A stretch of DNA of 64,000 nt from Candidatus Aegiribacteria sp. MLS_C (GCA_002030045.1 LQBI01000008.1:18487-82486); one strand, 5' to 3'; positions 52,450 to 61,105 are shown, counted from the stretch's first letter. The notes: a model not told the origin generated them from the letters alone. Numbers and translations: made by a program.

Positions 52450-53160
52450 TCACGGATCGGTACGCGAGTAACTAATGGGACCGGCGTCGTTCTCGTCATC
52501 CGTACCGGTCATCCAGAGCGAGGTCCCGGTATTCGTTGCGATTGTCTTCGATGTGCTTCCCGCGAACATCAGCACGGTCCCCTGCTCTTCCATGACACTG
52601 AAGCATTCTGTCACGGAGCCCTCCGGGTAGTACCTGGAAGAGGAAGACCCCCCGGTATGCACTCCGCTGCAGTTCCGGGCACCGATTCCATTGCCGAAGG
52701 TCCATATCACCTCGCCGGTGCGGAGGTCAACACAGACCAGGCAGCCACCCGCGTAGAAATAGAGCCTGCCGTCCTTCTCTGTGATGGAGCCGTAATCAAA
52801 TCCGGTCCCGGTGATAACCCAGAGTACATCCCCGGTGGAAGTGTCCATGGCGAGGATGGAATCGATGCCCTGGTGACCGGGACCGTGAAGTCCAGGATCA
52901 CCGTCCGGTTCGGACGACCAGACATTCCTCATCCTGTTCTCCTCCCGGTTTCCGGGAGTCGAGAACTGGCTTCCGGAAACGGCCGAGGATAGGTCGTGGC
53001 TCTGTACCCTTTGTACAGGCTCATCCGCGAACGAAGACATCTCCACGAGGTCCCCGGGCAGCCGTCCGCCGTATGTATCCTGCTCGCGAACCGCCGTGCC
53101 TGGATGTCCGGCCGAGATACCGGTCAGAAGGATAACACCAAGAAGCACTCCGGTCTTCAT
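52450..53160 (-). CDS. Secreted PQQ-type propeller protein, short
   Basis: 236 residues from the ATG at 53160 with GGAGG close by. Signal peptide (GVLLGVILLTGISAG). A ~70-residue acidic linker leads to PQQ-like blades: ILAMDTSTGDVLWVITG, KDGRLYFYAGGCLVCVDLRT, GEVIWTFGNG. Only two or three blades fit, fewer than a closed propeller needs, so the gene may be a truncated relative of the longer propeller at 54263. No sorting domain. Confidence 0.7.
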   Translation of the reverse strand: MKTGVLLGVILLTGISAGHPGTAVREQDTYGGRLPGDLVEMSSFADEPVQRVQSHDLSSAVSGSQFSTPGNREENRMRNVWSSEPDGDPGLHGPGHQGIDSILAMDTSTGDVLWVITGTGFDYGSITEKDGRLYFYAGGCLVCVDLRTGEVIWTFGNGIGARNCSGVHTGGSSSSRYYPEGSVTECFSVMEEQGTVLMFAGSTSKTIATNTGTSLWMTGTDDENDAGPISYSRTDP

Positions 53161-53389
53161 TCCTCCACTTCCCTCCAGATGGTGGATGACAGTACGGCAC
53201 ATGCCAGTACTCCTGATGGAAACTCTCATCGACGGAAATCCGTGTCAACCCGGAACAGAATCCTGGCAGGCCTTCGCCCGAGGTGACCGTACGGGCCCCC
53301 GAAAGCGATAAGGGCTGCGGACCGTGCACGTACATACGGTGATATACAAATGATTCAATCGTGTGATGTAGTTATTATATATGGATATA

Positions 53390-53737
53390 TCATATCTCGC
53401 TCCTGAATACGAAGAACACGGCTCCCATCAGACACAGCGAAGCCCACAGGTAGTCCAGTTTCAGAGGTTCCTTCATGTAGAAAAGGGAGAAGGGAACGAA
53501 CACGCTGAGGGTTATGACCTCCTGGATCATCTTCAGCTGACCGACTGAAAGGACCGTGTAGCCTATACGGTTTGCCGGGACCTGGATCAGGTACTCGAAA
53601 AGCGCGATGCCCCAGCTGAAAACCGCGGCCACTACCCAGAGCCTGGCGCTCATCTCCTTCAGGTGCGCGTACCATGCGAAGGTCATGAAGACATTGCTGC
53701 AGACCAGTAACATTACAGTCTTGACTACCGGACTCAA
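53390..53737 (-). CDS. DUF486/DMT-family small membrane protein
   Basis: 115 residues from a TTG start (GAAAGGA upstream), four membrane helices. CSNVFMTFAWYAHLKE, GIALFEYLIQVPANRIGY and QLKMIQEVITLSVFVPFSL are hallmarks of the DUF486 branch of the drug/metabolite transporter superfamily. Function unknown. AT-rich DNA follows its stop. Confidence 0.9.
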   Translation of the reverse strand: MSPVVKTVMLLVCSNVFMTFAWYAHLKEMSARLWVVAAVFSWGIALFEYLIQVPANRIGYTVLSVGQLKMIQEVITLSVFVPFSLFYMKEPLKLDYLWASLCLMGAVFFVFRSEI

Positions 53738-53838
53738 TTCGGGTTCCTTTCAGTGGACCAAGTGCATTTATGGAGTTGATGATGCATGACCCGATACTAT
53801 TATCGGTATCGAGGGGAAAGTACCACTTATCCCCCTGG

Positions 53839-54213
53839 TCAGGTCCCGTTCACACCGTCCCTGTGGACATGTTCAGGACTGAATGCGGGAAGGCACACGG
53901 CGATGTAGTCGGCGCCACCGGGATAGGGAGTGCTGTAGCGGACCCAGCTTCCCCTGTCCGCGATGAATACTTCTCCGGGATGTATATCGTAGTCCCCATC
54001 CTCCGTGCTGACGCTCAGTGTCCCCTCCAGTACAAGCGTGTACTCGTCGAACCCGGGTCTCTGACCCGGCTCGGCCCATCCCTCGGGGCTCCTCATCCTG
54101 GTGATGCTGACCCCTTCGGTGCCTGAGTTGACCCTGCCCACGTACTCCTCGATGAGCTTCGGCTTGCTGCCGTGAGCCTGTATCACCGAGGGCTGCTCTA
54201 TCTTTCCGGACAT
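53839..54213 (-). CDS. Cupin-domain protein
   Basis: 124 residues from the ATG at 54213 (AGGAGG eight to nine bases upstream). A single cupin barrel: PGFDEYTLVLEGTLSVSTED, then YDIHPGEVFIADRGSWVRYS. The usual metal-binding histidines of motif 1 are largely replaced (FDEYTLVLEG), and motif 2 ends in YIAVCLPAFSP. It may bind a ligand without catalysis. Related to ethanolamine-utilisation-type cupins. Confidence 0.83.
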   Translation of the reverse strand: MSGKIEQPSVIQAHGSKPKLIEEYVGRVNSGTEGVSITRMRSPEGWAEPGQRPGFDEYTLVLEGTLSVSTEDGDYDIHPGEVFIADRGSWVRYSTPYPGGADYIAVCLPAFSPEHVHRDGVNGT

Positions 54214-54262
54214 CTCCTTCACCCTCCTTCCGGCGTCGTCGTCATCAGCTCCGCGCCCGACT

Positions 54263-55957
54263 CTACCTGAGCAGGCACAGACCGGTATTCTCGGTTACGG
54301 AACCCGCTGTTATCCTGCACAGGTATATCCCCGCTCCGACTTCCCTGCCACCCTCGTCTGTGCCGTCCCAGGCGAAGATGTGTTCCCCTGAGGCAAATCC
54401 ACCATCGGCCAGGACCCTCACCAGCCTTCCCGAGAGATCGTAGACCTCCAGCGAGGCGACGCCGGGTTCCGGCAGGACGAAGGAGACCGCGGTGGAGGAA
54501 CGGAAAGGATTGGGGAAGGCCTGAAGTGCCAGTCTGGTCGAGGGATCGAGGGTGATACCCTCCTGCGTCACGGTGAAGCTGACGGTATCCGCCGCAACGG
54601 CGGTACCCCCGTCGAAGGAAGTCACGATGAGCTGGTTTGGACCCACGTCGGCATATAAGTACTCATCCCTGTACGTGTATTTCAGGCCCGTTCCGAAGGC
54701 GTACAGGTTCCAGTCGGTGGCGGCAATGTACATCACTCCATCGGTTATGGCAGGGCAGGACACTATCCCGTACGGTCCCGATGTGGTGGTGTAGCTCCAT
54801 ACGGTCTGCCCGTCGTCCCAGTCTATGGCCATTACCCGTGCAGTTGCGTCGTAGTAGTTGCTGCCCTCGCCGTAGAATGCTATACCGTCGGCCAGCCCCG
54901 ACGATCCGTGATGGACCCCGGGCACCCACCACAGGCTGCTTCCGTCGGAAGCGTCAAGGCAGTGGTAGGTGTCCACCTGGTCGGCGAAGTAGAGCTTGCC
55001 GTCGCGGTAGGCCAGGGTTGCCGATATGTAGGTGCCCGGGGTTATATCCACCTCCCATATCGTATTGCCGCTGGAGGTGTTGACGGCCCTGACCCTGCTG
55101 TCGATCCCGGCTATGTAGATGATGCCGTTAACCACGGTGGGGGAGGAGTCCCAGTAGCCGCCGTAGCTGTCGGAGTTCTGCCAGATTATGGAGCCGTCCA
55201 AGGCGTTAAGGGCGTACAGGTTGCCATCGTAGGTGGGCACGAAGACCATTCCGTCCCACACCGTCAGGCAGCTTGCGGTGTACCCGGGGAGGGTCCGCGT
55301 CCATTCGATGTCACCGGTCAGGGCGTCGAACCTGCATACCTGTGATTCGGTGGGGTTGAAATCAGCCGTTCCAGCGAAGACCCCGCCTTCCCAGACCGCC
55401 GGAGTGCTTCCGTTGGCGTCGGCCTCCGCCGAGGCCCACACCCTTGCTCCGGTGGACGAGTCCAGGCACCAGAGCGAGTCGCTGGCGGTGTAGAGGAGAC
55501 CGTCCTTCACGGTCACGGCGTCGTCGGTGTAGCCGGTGGGGTACCGCCAGAGAACTTCACCGGTGGCGGCATCCAGGGCGTAGAGGGAGTCCTTGCCGTA
55601 GTTGGAGGGGTAGTAGACCACGCCTTCAACTATCACCGGCGTCGGGAACTCGTGGTAGTCCCCGGTGACCGGGGCTGCCCACAGTATCGTGTCGTCGTGG
55701 GGGGCCGGGGATTCGGAGTACCCGTGATGCAGGTCGTCCTGCATGTATGTGTACCAGTCGGTCACCAGCCGTTCCACCGGGACAGGCGCCTGCCCGTTCA
55801 GAACGTACAGTACCGAGTCCGGCAACTCGTCGTCGTTCTCCACTATCGCCCTGAGCATCAGCCAGTCGCCGTCGTAGGTCCCGCCGTCCGACGGGAAGGT
55901 GATGGTCACGCCTGTGGCCGATAGGATATACGCCAGCAGGGATGCTGCAATGTTCAT
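54263..55957 (-). CDS. Secreted PQQ-type beta-propeller with sorting domain
   Basis: 564 residues. Short signal peptide, an Ig-like N-terminal part (ITFPSDGGTYDGDWLML), then about seven PQQ-like blades, e.g. YALDAATGEVLWRYPTG, CLDSSTGARVWASAEAD and YALNALDGSIIWQNSDS. The C-terminal ~85 residues are a sorting domain with all hallmarks: FPNPFRSSTAVSF, LEVYDLSGRLVRVL, FAWDGTDEGGREV, AGIYLCRI. Such propellers bind partners or polysaccharide; no PQQ-enzyme catalytic residues are seen. It lies 17 bases after the AlbA_2 gene. Confidence 0.85.
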   Translation of the reverse strand: MNIAASLLAYILSATGVTITFPSDGGTYDGDWLMLRAIVENDDELPDSVLYVLNGQAPVPVERLVTDWYTYMQDDLHHGYSESPAPHDDTILWAAPVTGDYHEFPTPVIVEGVVYYPSNYGKDSLYALDAATGEVLWRYPTGYTDDAVTVKDGLLYTASDSLWCLDSSTGARVWASAEADANGSTPAVWEGGVFAGTADFNPTESQVCRFDALTGDIEWTRTLPGYTASCLTVWDGMVFVPTYDGNLYALNALDGSIIWQNSDSYGGYWDSSPTVVNGIIYIAGIDSRVRAVNTSSGNTIWEVDITPGTYISATLAYRDGKLYFADQVDTYHCLDASDGSSLWWVPGVHHGSSGLADGIAFYGEGSNYYDATARVMAIDWDDGQTVWSYTTTSGPYGIVSCPAITDGVMYIAATDWNLYAFGTGLKYTYRDEYLYADVGPNQLIVTSFDGGTAVAADTVSFTVTQEGITLDPSTRLALQAFPNPFRSSTAVSFVLPEPGVASLEVYDLSGRLVRVLADGGFASGEHIFAWDGTDEGGREVGAGIYLCRITAGSVTENTGLCLLR

Positions 55958-55974
55958 CTGTTCTCCTTCTCCGG

Positions 55975-56622
55975 TCAGGCCATCAGGTCCTCCGCGGCGG
56001 TCATTGCCTCGTGGGCCGCCTTCTCGGCCCTGCGAGCCGATTCGCCAGCCGCCTCCGCCGCTCGCTGCACCGTCTCCAGCTGCGAGGCCAGGTCGGTCTC
56101 TACCCGCTTCAGTTCAGCAAGCAGCTCTTTGCCCGCGTGCTTGAACCTCTCGACGAACTCGTCCACCTCCGACTTCAGTATGATCGCCTTCATCAGCGGA
56201 GGATCGATGGCCACGTTCCTTCCCTCGGAGCGGATCTTGTAGGTGCCCGAGGCCGTGCAGTATGGTTTCGTACGGCCCTCCGGTATGTCCACCCTGAGTA
56301 TGGGTCTTCCCGCTGTGGTGTTCTCCACCTGTATACTTATGTCCACCGAGGGTCTGCAGCTGCTGGCCCTGCCCATGACGGCCTGCCTGATCCCGTCGTT
56401 CACCTCGCAGCCCTCTATCCTGCCCCTCTGCAGGCCGCTCCCGCCTGAGATCTCGGACACTCCCGCCAGTATGGTCCCGCCGCCTGCGTTGGCGAAAGCC
56501 ACTATGTCCTCAGCGTCTATCGCCCTGGGATCGAGCTTGAAGTCAACGTTCCTGCCCTCCTGGCCTTCCAGCAGTCTCCCGGTGGATTCGGTTATCCCCT
56601 CGAACTCGTTACTGTGCGTCAT
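55975..56622 (-). CDS. AlbA_2/Schlafen-like DNA-binding protein with coiled-coil tail
   Basis: 215 residues. The first ~130 residues are an AlbA_2 domain: LLEGQEGRNVDFKLDPRAID, EDIVAFANAGGGTILAGVSE and GRPILRVDIPEGRTKPYC followed by YKIRSEGRN. The remaining ~75 residues are a continuous Ala/Glu-rich coiled coil (FKHAGKELLAELKRVETD, RRAEKAAHEAMTAAEDL). Most AlbA_2 proteins go on to an ATPase or HTH domain, so the coiled-coil tail is unusual. Function unknown; possibly a nucleic-acid-binding regulator. Confidence 0.82.
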   Translation of the reverse strand: MTHSNEFEGITESTGRLLEGQEGRNVDFKLDPRAIDAEDIVAFANAGGGTILAGVSEISGGSGLQRGRIEGCEVNDGIRQAVMGRASSCRPSVDISIQVENTTAGRPILRVDIPEGRTKPYCTASGTYKIRSEGRNVAIDPPLMKAIILKSEVDEFVERFKHAGKELLAELKRVETDLASQLETVQRAAEAAGESARRAEKAAHEAMTAAEDLMA

Positions 56623-56676
56623 GCTCTTCCGATCCGCCCCGTCAAAGTCTCCCCATGTGCCGAACCTTGCCGTAAC

Positions 56677-56988
56677 CTAATATGCAACGATGTGCAGCGG
56701 GTCGCCGCAGGAGTAGTCAGCGGTCCAGTAATGAGGGTCGCCCGGTTCGTTGTAGCGAAGCGGTCCCGCTCTGTCGTACCCCGTCCGGAAGGGTCCGCTC
56801 ATGGTAAGGAATATGGAGCCTTCGTCGGGCCAGTCCCTGGATGCGTCCGTCACCCTGTTCCCCGCCTCCAGCTCCGCGTCCAGGAGCTTCCTCAGCTCCG
56901 GATGGAGGTCCCTCATGCATTCCAGGATCTCCTTCGCCGCTTCCGCTCCGATCCGGAGCGGCCTGACATGGTCTAGAGTGTATTCCAT
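56677..56988 (-). CDS. Conserved small protein of unknown function
   Basis: 103 residues, soluble, acidic, no signal peptide. It has a helical N-terminal part (RIGAEAAKEILECMRDLHPE, LRKLLDAELEAGNRVTDAS) and an aromatic C-terminal part (IFLTMSGPFRTGYDRAG, DPHYWTADYSCGDPLHI). Codon use is normal for the window. No family recognised. Confidence 0.6.
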   Translation of the reverse strand: MEYTLDHVRPLRIGAEAAKEILECMRDLHPELRKLLDAELEAGNRVTDASRDWPDEGSIFLTMSGPFRTGYDRAGPLRYNEPGDPHYWTADYSCGDPLHIVAY

Positions 56989-57386
56989 CTCACTCCTTGC
57001 CCGTTTTCGGTTCCAGTATACGTAAGAGTACTTACCGGGGCGTGTTTCCGTGAAGCTCCCGGTAAGCCCGCTGTCCCGGATTACGGAATGGCCTTATTCC
57101 AAATGCTCCCGGCCGGGCTTTCCGGCAGTCTGGAATGATACGATCCAGACTCACGGCATGAATATAAGGGTTTCCGGCGGTGAATATCCTTCTTTCGACC
57201 GAAGGGGATGAAATGGGATTCCGAGCCACATCTTGACTTTAGGATGGAAGTGCGCACCTCTGTCCGAACTGACGGCCTTTCGTCCTGTACACCGGTTCCG
57301 GATGGCCGTTGTATTGATCGACTGACGGGGAACTGTACAGCCGATGAGAGGGAGTCCCCGGTATGCAGTGGTCCGGACAGCCGGTG

Positions 57387-57550
57387 TCAGTGCCCGGTTA
57401 CCGCCAGCCTGCGGGTTGTCGAGGTATCGCCTGACACTGCGCGGACGATGTAGGTCCAGGTGTTCCGTATGAGTCGGTAAAGGTCCGGAACTCCGAGGGA
57501 GGAGCCTTTCCACAGACAACGGGCCAGGTACAGGAACTGATGCTCCCCGA
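57387..57550 (-). pseudogene. Possible sorting-domain remnant
   Basis: A minus-strand frame ending at 57387 reads GEHQFLYLARCLWKGSS, then TWTYIVRAVSGDTSTTRRLA and VTGH. It has the order of the last strands of a sorting domain (G-x-H-x-F, then xYIVR, then K/R-x-L-x-V) but degraded. No start is visible. It may be the lost 3' end of the broken gene beginning at 57903. The rest of 56989-57550 holds no convincing gene. Confidence 0.3.
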
Positions 57551-57903
57551 TCAGGAGTCGATGCTCACGCCGGGCGTATCGGCAGTGTGAATGTCACCGG
57601 CGGCGTCACAGGCGAGCCCGGCCGATATCACGTTGCACTCCATGCCGCCGCTCATGGGCAGATAGGCATCCGCGGAAGTGCAGATGGCGTCGTTATCGTT
57701 CTGATGCCCTGCCGCCCTGAGCTGACCTTTTCAATGCCCGGCATGCTGAGCCGGCAGAGGTCGGTGGAGGCTGTTCCCCTGAATGAGACCCCCGAGGGAC
57801 AGCCCGCGATGTCCACGGATCCGTAAGCGATACCGGTACATACTACGGCAATGATCAACCTGCTAATGATGCCACGCCTCCTTATCGGTTTACCTGCAAG
57901 CAT
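57551..57903 (-). pseudogene. Small secreted protein, frameshifted
   Basis: A signal-peptide-like start (RLIIAVVCTGIAYG) follows either an ATG at 57903 or ATT/ATC codons at 57867/57870 that sit behind a perfect AAGGAGG. The frame runs VSFRGTASTDLCRLSMPG and IEK, then fails. One base out of register after a run of four A (57728-57731) the sequence goes on as QLRAAGHQNDNDAICTSAD, AYLPMSGGMECNVISAGLAC and DAAGDIHTADTPGVSIDS to a stop at 57551. Codon use supports both halves. No family recognised. Homopolymer error or decay. Confidence 0.5.
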
Positions 57904-57950
57904 TATGTTCAAAGGGAGGCGCATGTACAACCGGGCGCGGGGGTTAGAAC

Positions 57951-58583
57951 TCACCTGCCGGGAACGAGGTCCTCCACCCGCTTCGTCCTGGGGATTCGGG
58001 CCGGCAGCACCGAGTCCAGCAGCTCCCGGAACCTGCAGGAGTGGTCCCTGTGCCGAAGATGGCACATCTCGTGGGCCACAACGTACTCGGTCGCATCCGG
58101 GTGCAGGTGTACCAGCCTGAGGTTGAAGGTCAGCCTTCCGGTGCTCCCGCAGCTGCCCCACCTGGTCTTCATCTTCCGGACCCGAATACCTGCAGGCCTG
58201 ACCCCCAGCAGCGCCGAGTACTTCTCCACCAGCGGAGCGAGTTCCTCGAGGAGCCTCCCCTTCAGCCAGGACTCCAGTGCTTCCAGCATTTCATCGTCCG
58301 AGGTTCCGACAGGCCGCCTTACCCTGATGTCTTCATTCTGAATGAACTGCACGGGTCCCTCCTCCGAGTCCTCGATCCTGAGGGAGAATCGCTCTCCGCG
58401 ATAGTGTACCGAGCCCCCATCCGACGGCCGCAGGTCCACGAGGTTTTCGACCGCGGAGGTCCTTGCCTCCAGTTCGGCCTTCTTCCTCATTATCCAGTGT
58501 CTCTTCTTCCAGATTATGCCGCGGAGTTCTTCGGGCCTGTCGCCTGCCGGAGCGACCAACTCCACGCCTTCCGGCCGAACCAC
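57951..58583 (-). CDS. YgjP-like (DUF45/M48-type) metallopeptidase
   Basis: 210 residues from the GTG at 58583. Zinc motif HEMCHLRHRDHS in EYVVAHEMCHLRHRDHS, preceded by VRKMKTRWGSCGSTGRLTFN, both signature elements of the family. The family N terminus lies further upstream: the frame continues to about 58718 (NSFFLDIDGARIVCSIRFSD, RARHRRIVVRPEGV) but contains no ATG, GTG or TTG there, only ATC at 58718 and ATA at 58715 next to the previous gene's stop. The true start may be non-canonical. Role unknown; often near restriction genes, but not here. Confidence 0.8.
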   Translation of the reverse strand: MVRPEGVELVAPAGDRPEELRGIIWKKRHWIMRKKAELEARTSAVENLVDLRPSDGGSVHYRGERFSLRIEDSEEGPVQFIQNEDIRVRRPVGTSDDEMLEALESWLKGRLLEELAPLVEKYSALLGVRPAGIRVRKMKTRWGSCGSTGRLTFNLRLVHLHPDATEYVVAHEMCHLRHRDHSCRFRELLDSVLPARIPRTKRVEDLVPGR

Positions 58584-58711
58584 GATCCTGCGGTGTCTGG
58601 CCCTGTCGCTGAACCTGATGGAGCAGACTATCCTCGCACCATCGATGTCGAGGAAGAAGCTATTGTCCTTCGAACCCTTGCAGCGCGAACGGGAACGGAC
58701 GATACGGGCCC

Positions 58712-59209
58712 CTATGATACTGACCCCTCCAGTGAGGCGATGTCGGCTTCCAGCATCTCCCTCTCCTGACGGTCCTTCACCTTCGCCAGTTCCCTGCGGG
58801 CCTTTTTCAGGAACCTGCGGGTTTCGCCTTCCTCCTCCGAAAGGCTCTCGGACCTTGCCAGAGCCTCGTAGGCGTATCCTTTGTAGAAGGGGGGAAGGTC
58901 CTCATCCAGGCTGATCCTCAGGCACCTGTCCGCATGTTCGCGTGCCATATCGCAGTGTCCGGCAAGCGCGTGGACCCTGGAGGCCAGCCAGTATCCTATG
59001 GACAGGTTCAGCGGCAGGCAGTCCGTCCTCTGTTTCCAGTGCCAGAGCGAGGCTTCAGCAAGGAGGACCATCTCCTCGTCCTCTTCTTCTGACCTTTCGC
59101 CCTTGTCTATCAGTGTCCAGCAGCTGTTGAAGCAGCCGGCGGAGAAGGCCTGGTGAACCTGCAGCTTCATTCCCGGATCTGTCAGCAGATCCCTTACATT
59201 GTCGTCCAT
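58712..59209 (-). CDS. Helical-repeat (TPR-like) protein of unknown function
   Basis: 165 residues, all helical. HQAFSAGCFNSCWTLIDKG, VLLAEASLWHWKQRTD, IGYWLASRVHALAGHCDMAR, KGYAYEALARSESLSEEEG have TPR-like spacing of W/Y and A/G, followed by a charged helix (RRFLKKARRELAKVKDRQER). Cytoplasmic. It resembles conserved uncharacterised bacterial proteins. Its stop overlaps the presumed non-canonical start region of the YgjP-like gene. Confidence 0.7.
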   Translation of the reverse strand: MDDNVRDLLTDPGMKLQVHQAFSAGCFNSCWTLIDKGERSEEEDEEMVLLAEASLWHWKQRTDCLPLNLSIGYWLASRVHALAGHCDMAREHADRCLRISLDEDLPPFYKGYAYEALARSESLSEEEGETRRFLKKARRELAKVKDRQEREMLEADIASLEGSVS

Positions 59210-59332
59210 GGTCCGGTCTCCCTTCGCCGGGCGCCGTCGAGATCGAGGTGAGGTATCATATGGCGGATTTTTCCGCCTGTCCGCGGCAACGTCGAACCAC
59301 GGCAGTCCAAACTTATCGGATGGATCCCCTGA

Positions 59333-59746
59333 TCAGTCCCAGACGAAGGTGATCCTCCCCGGTTCGATGGTTATGGTGTCGGCCCTGCCCGTCTCCGTCC
59401 GGGCCATGTTCTTCATTCCGGTGTTGAGCCAGATGTTCCAGAGTTCGATCCTGTTCTCGTTCATGGGATTGCCGTTGGCGGTGGCGTTCCTCACGGTCCA
59501 GGTGTTCTCGTCCGCCCCGGGATCGAGCCAGAGCTCGATCTCGATGTCCACATCCTGGTCGAGGACCCGCCTCACTGCGGTCAGCGAGATGTAACCTTCC
59601 AGGATGTTCACCTCGACCGAGGATATCCTTGTATCCTGAATGGCTGCCTCCAGGGCATCCTGCAGCTGCTCCTCGGTTATCACAAGCTCTACTGCCGCGG
59701 CTGTTCCAAGGAATGCCAGCACCAGGACCGCTGCACATGCCTTCAC
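59333..59746 (-). CDS. Small secreted protein of unknown function
   Basis: 137 residues from a GTG at 59746 with AGGGAGGG six bases upstream. Signal peptide (AAVLVLAFLGTAAA). The mature part starts with a helix (ITEEQLQDALEAAIQDTRIS) and continues as beta strands (VEVNILEGYISLTAVRRV, VDIEIELWLDPGADENTW). That layout resembles SRPBCC/LEA or DUF2993-type lipid-binding proteins. No assignment is safe. Confidence 0.65.
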   Translation of the reverse strand: MKACAAVLVLAFLGTAAAVELVITEEQLQDALEAAIQDTRISSVEVNILEGYISLTAVRRVLDQDVDIEIELWLDPGADENTWTVRNATANGNPMNENRIELWNIWLNTGMKNMARTETGRADTITIEPGRITFVWD

Positions 59747-59758
59747 AGTGCCCTCCCT

Positions 59759-60059
59759 TCACTTTTCGTATCGACTGTGACCGTTCCGCATCTTCATTCC
59801 GATGACGGTACGAAAATACTCCCATGAACCTCCCCGGTACATGGCATGTTCCTCTGCCAGGTCTCCCCCTTCCTGGACGATGCTCTGGGTATGCTTGCAT
59901 GATGGGATTCCATGCTCCTCCTGTACTCATCGTGCCGTAAGGAAGCTCATAATGAACGCGTATGTCCTCTGATCCCTCCGCGATCTCATCCCATGCCTCG
60001 AAGATGAAACCTTGATGCAGGAACTCCATGGTCTCCTGCACGAACTCCCCGTCCCTCAT
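59759..60059 (-). pseudogene. Small protein of unknown function, frameshifted
   Basis: From the ATG at 60059 the frame gives EFVQETMEFLHQGFIFEAW, DEIAEGSEDIRVHYELPY and GTM. From about 59932 coding sequence is one base out of register: VQEEHGIPSCKHTQSIVQEG, DLAEEHAMYRGGSWEYFR, TVIGMKMRNGHSRYEK, stop at 59759. Both halves have the G/C-ending codons of real genes here, and one extra base explains the shift. Repaired length about 99 residues. No family recognised. It lies between the hydrolase and the secreted protein in the same orientation. Confidence 0.5.
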
Positions 60060-60068
60060 CCTGTGCCG

Positions 60069-61067
60069 TCATTTCCACCGCCAGGAGTCGTCCGGCTCAA
60101 GGACCGAGGAGGGACCTCCGCCCCGGAGCCATTCCAGAGCTGCCGGGTCGTCGCGAAGGTACGCGTCCCAGAAGGCCGTGCTGATGGCTATAATAACAAT
60201 GTGGTGATTGGGATTGCGGGTTTCCCTGTCGCCGGGAAGGGCCCTCTCAGTGAAGGCCGAGTGCTCGGCGCCGTACAGGACCAGTTCGTACTTGTCACCC
60301 TCGGGCAGCGCAGGGAAGACCTCAAGGCGGGAATCCGCGTCCGCGCCGCCGATCACGGCATCGTCCATGGTGCCCGTCATGAGAAGCCAGGGCATCTCCA
60401 CCTGTCCGAAGGCCTGTTCGGCGGTTCCCATGCGGGGGCTGCTGGGGCTCATTATCACGGCAGCATCCAGACGTTCGTCGGAGAAGATGCTTCTTCCGCC
60501 GGCGGTCCTCTGTCCGCAGAGCGCCTGGGTGGTCACCGCTCCGAACGAATGGCCCGACATGCCCGTGGCGTTCAGGTCCATCCGGCCTTCAAGCTCGTGT
60601 CCATCCTCCGCGTTAAGCTCCTCCAGTCTGTCGAGCACAACCGAGACGTCCCCTACCCTCTCCAGGAAACTCTCCAGGCCGGCTGCGGCGACGAGGGAGT
60701 CCATGCGTTCCGAGACCGGGACCTCCGACCATACAGACTCATCGCTTCCCGGATGCTGCACGAAAACGGCAACGTAACCGCGGGAAGCCCAGTGCTCCCC
60801 CAGGTAGCCGCAGGTCTCGCGAGAACCTCCCAGTCCGTGGCTGAACAGCACAACCGGTGAAGCTGATACTTCATGTGGAAGGTAGATCCTCAGAGGAATA
60901 TCCCGATGCCTGCGCTGGTCTGTGATCGTCAGGTCCAGGAACAGGGGAGATTCTTCGAACAGGGGTGCCAGAGGATCGTACGCCGCCGGATCCACAACGG
61001 ATGGAGATGCGGCCAGTGCCGGTAAGAGGATGGACAGTATCGCTGTCGATATAAGACTGAGGTGCAT
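60069..61067 (-). CDS. Secreted alpha/beta hydrolase (PAF-acetylhydrolase-like)
   Basis: 332 residues with signal peptide (STAILSILLPALAASPS). Oxyanion region VVLFSHGLGGSRETCGYLGE, nucleophile in GMSGHSFGAVTTQAL, and a late acid and His in MTGTMDDAVIGG and YGAEHSAF. This order matches platelet-activating-factor acetylhydrolase/dienelactone-hydrolase relatives. Likely an exported esterase. Ten bases separate its stop from the next, broken gene. Confidence 0.88.
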   Translation of the reverse strand: MHLSLISTAILSILLPALAASPSVVDPAAYDPLAPLFEESPLFLDLTITDQRRHRDIPLRIYLPHEVSASPVVLFSHGLGGSRETCGYLGEHWASRGYVAVFVQHPGSDESVWSEVPVSERMDSLVAAAGLESFLERVGDVSVVLDRLEELNAEDGHELEGRMDLNATGMSGHSFGAVTTQALCGQRTAGGRSIFSDERLDAAVIMSPSSPRMGTAEQAFGQVEMPWLLMTGTMDDAVIGGADADSRLEVFPALPEGDKYELVLYGAEHSAFTERALPGDRETRNPNHHIVIIAISTAFWDAYLRDDPAALEWLRGGGPSSVLEPDDSWRWK

Positions 61068-61105
61068 CGCGCCCTTCCCTTCGGGACCGGTGGTTCCGGA
61101 ACGGC

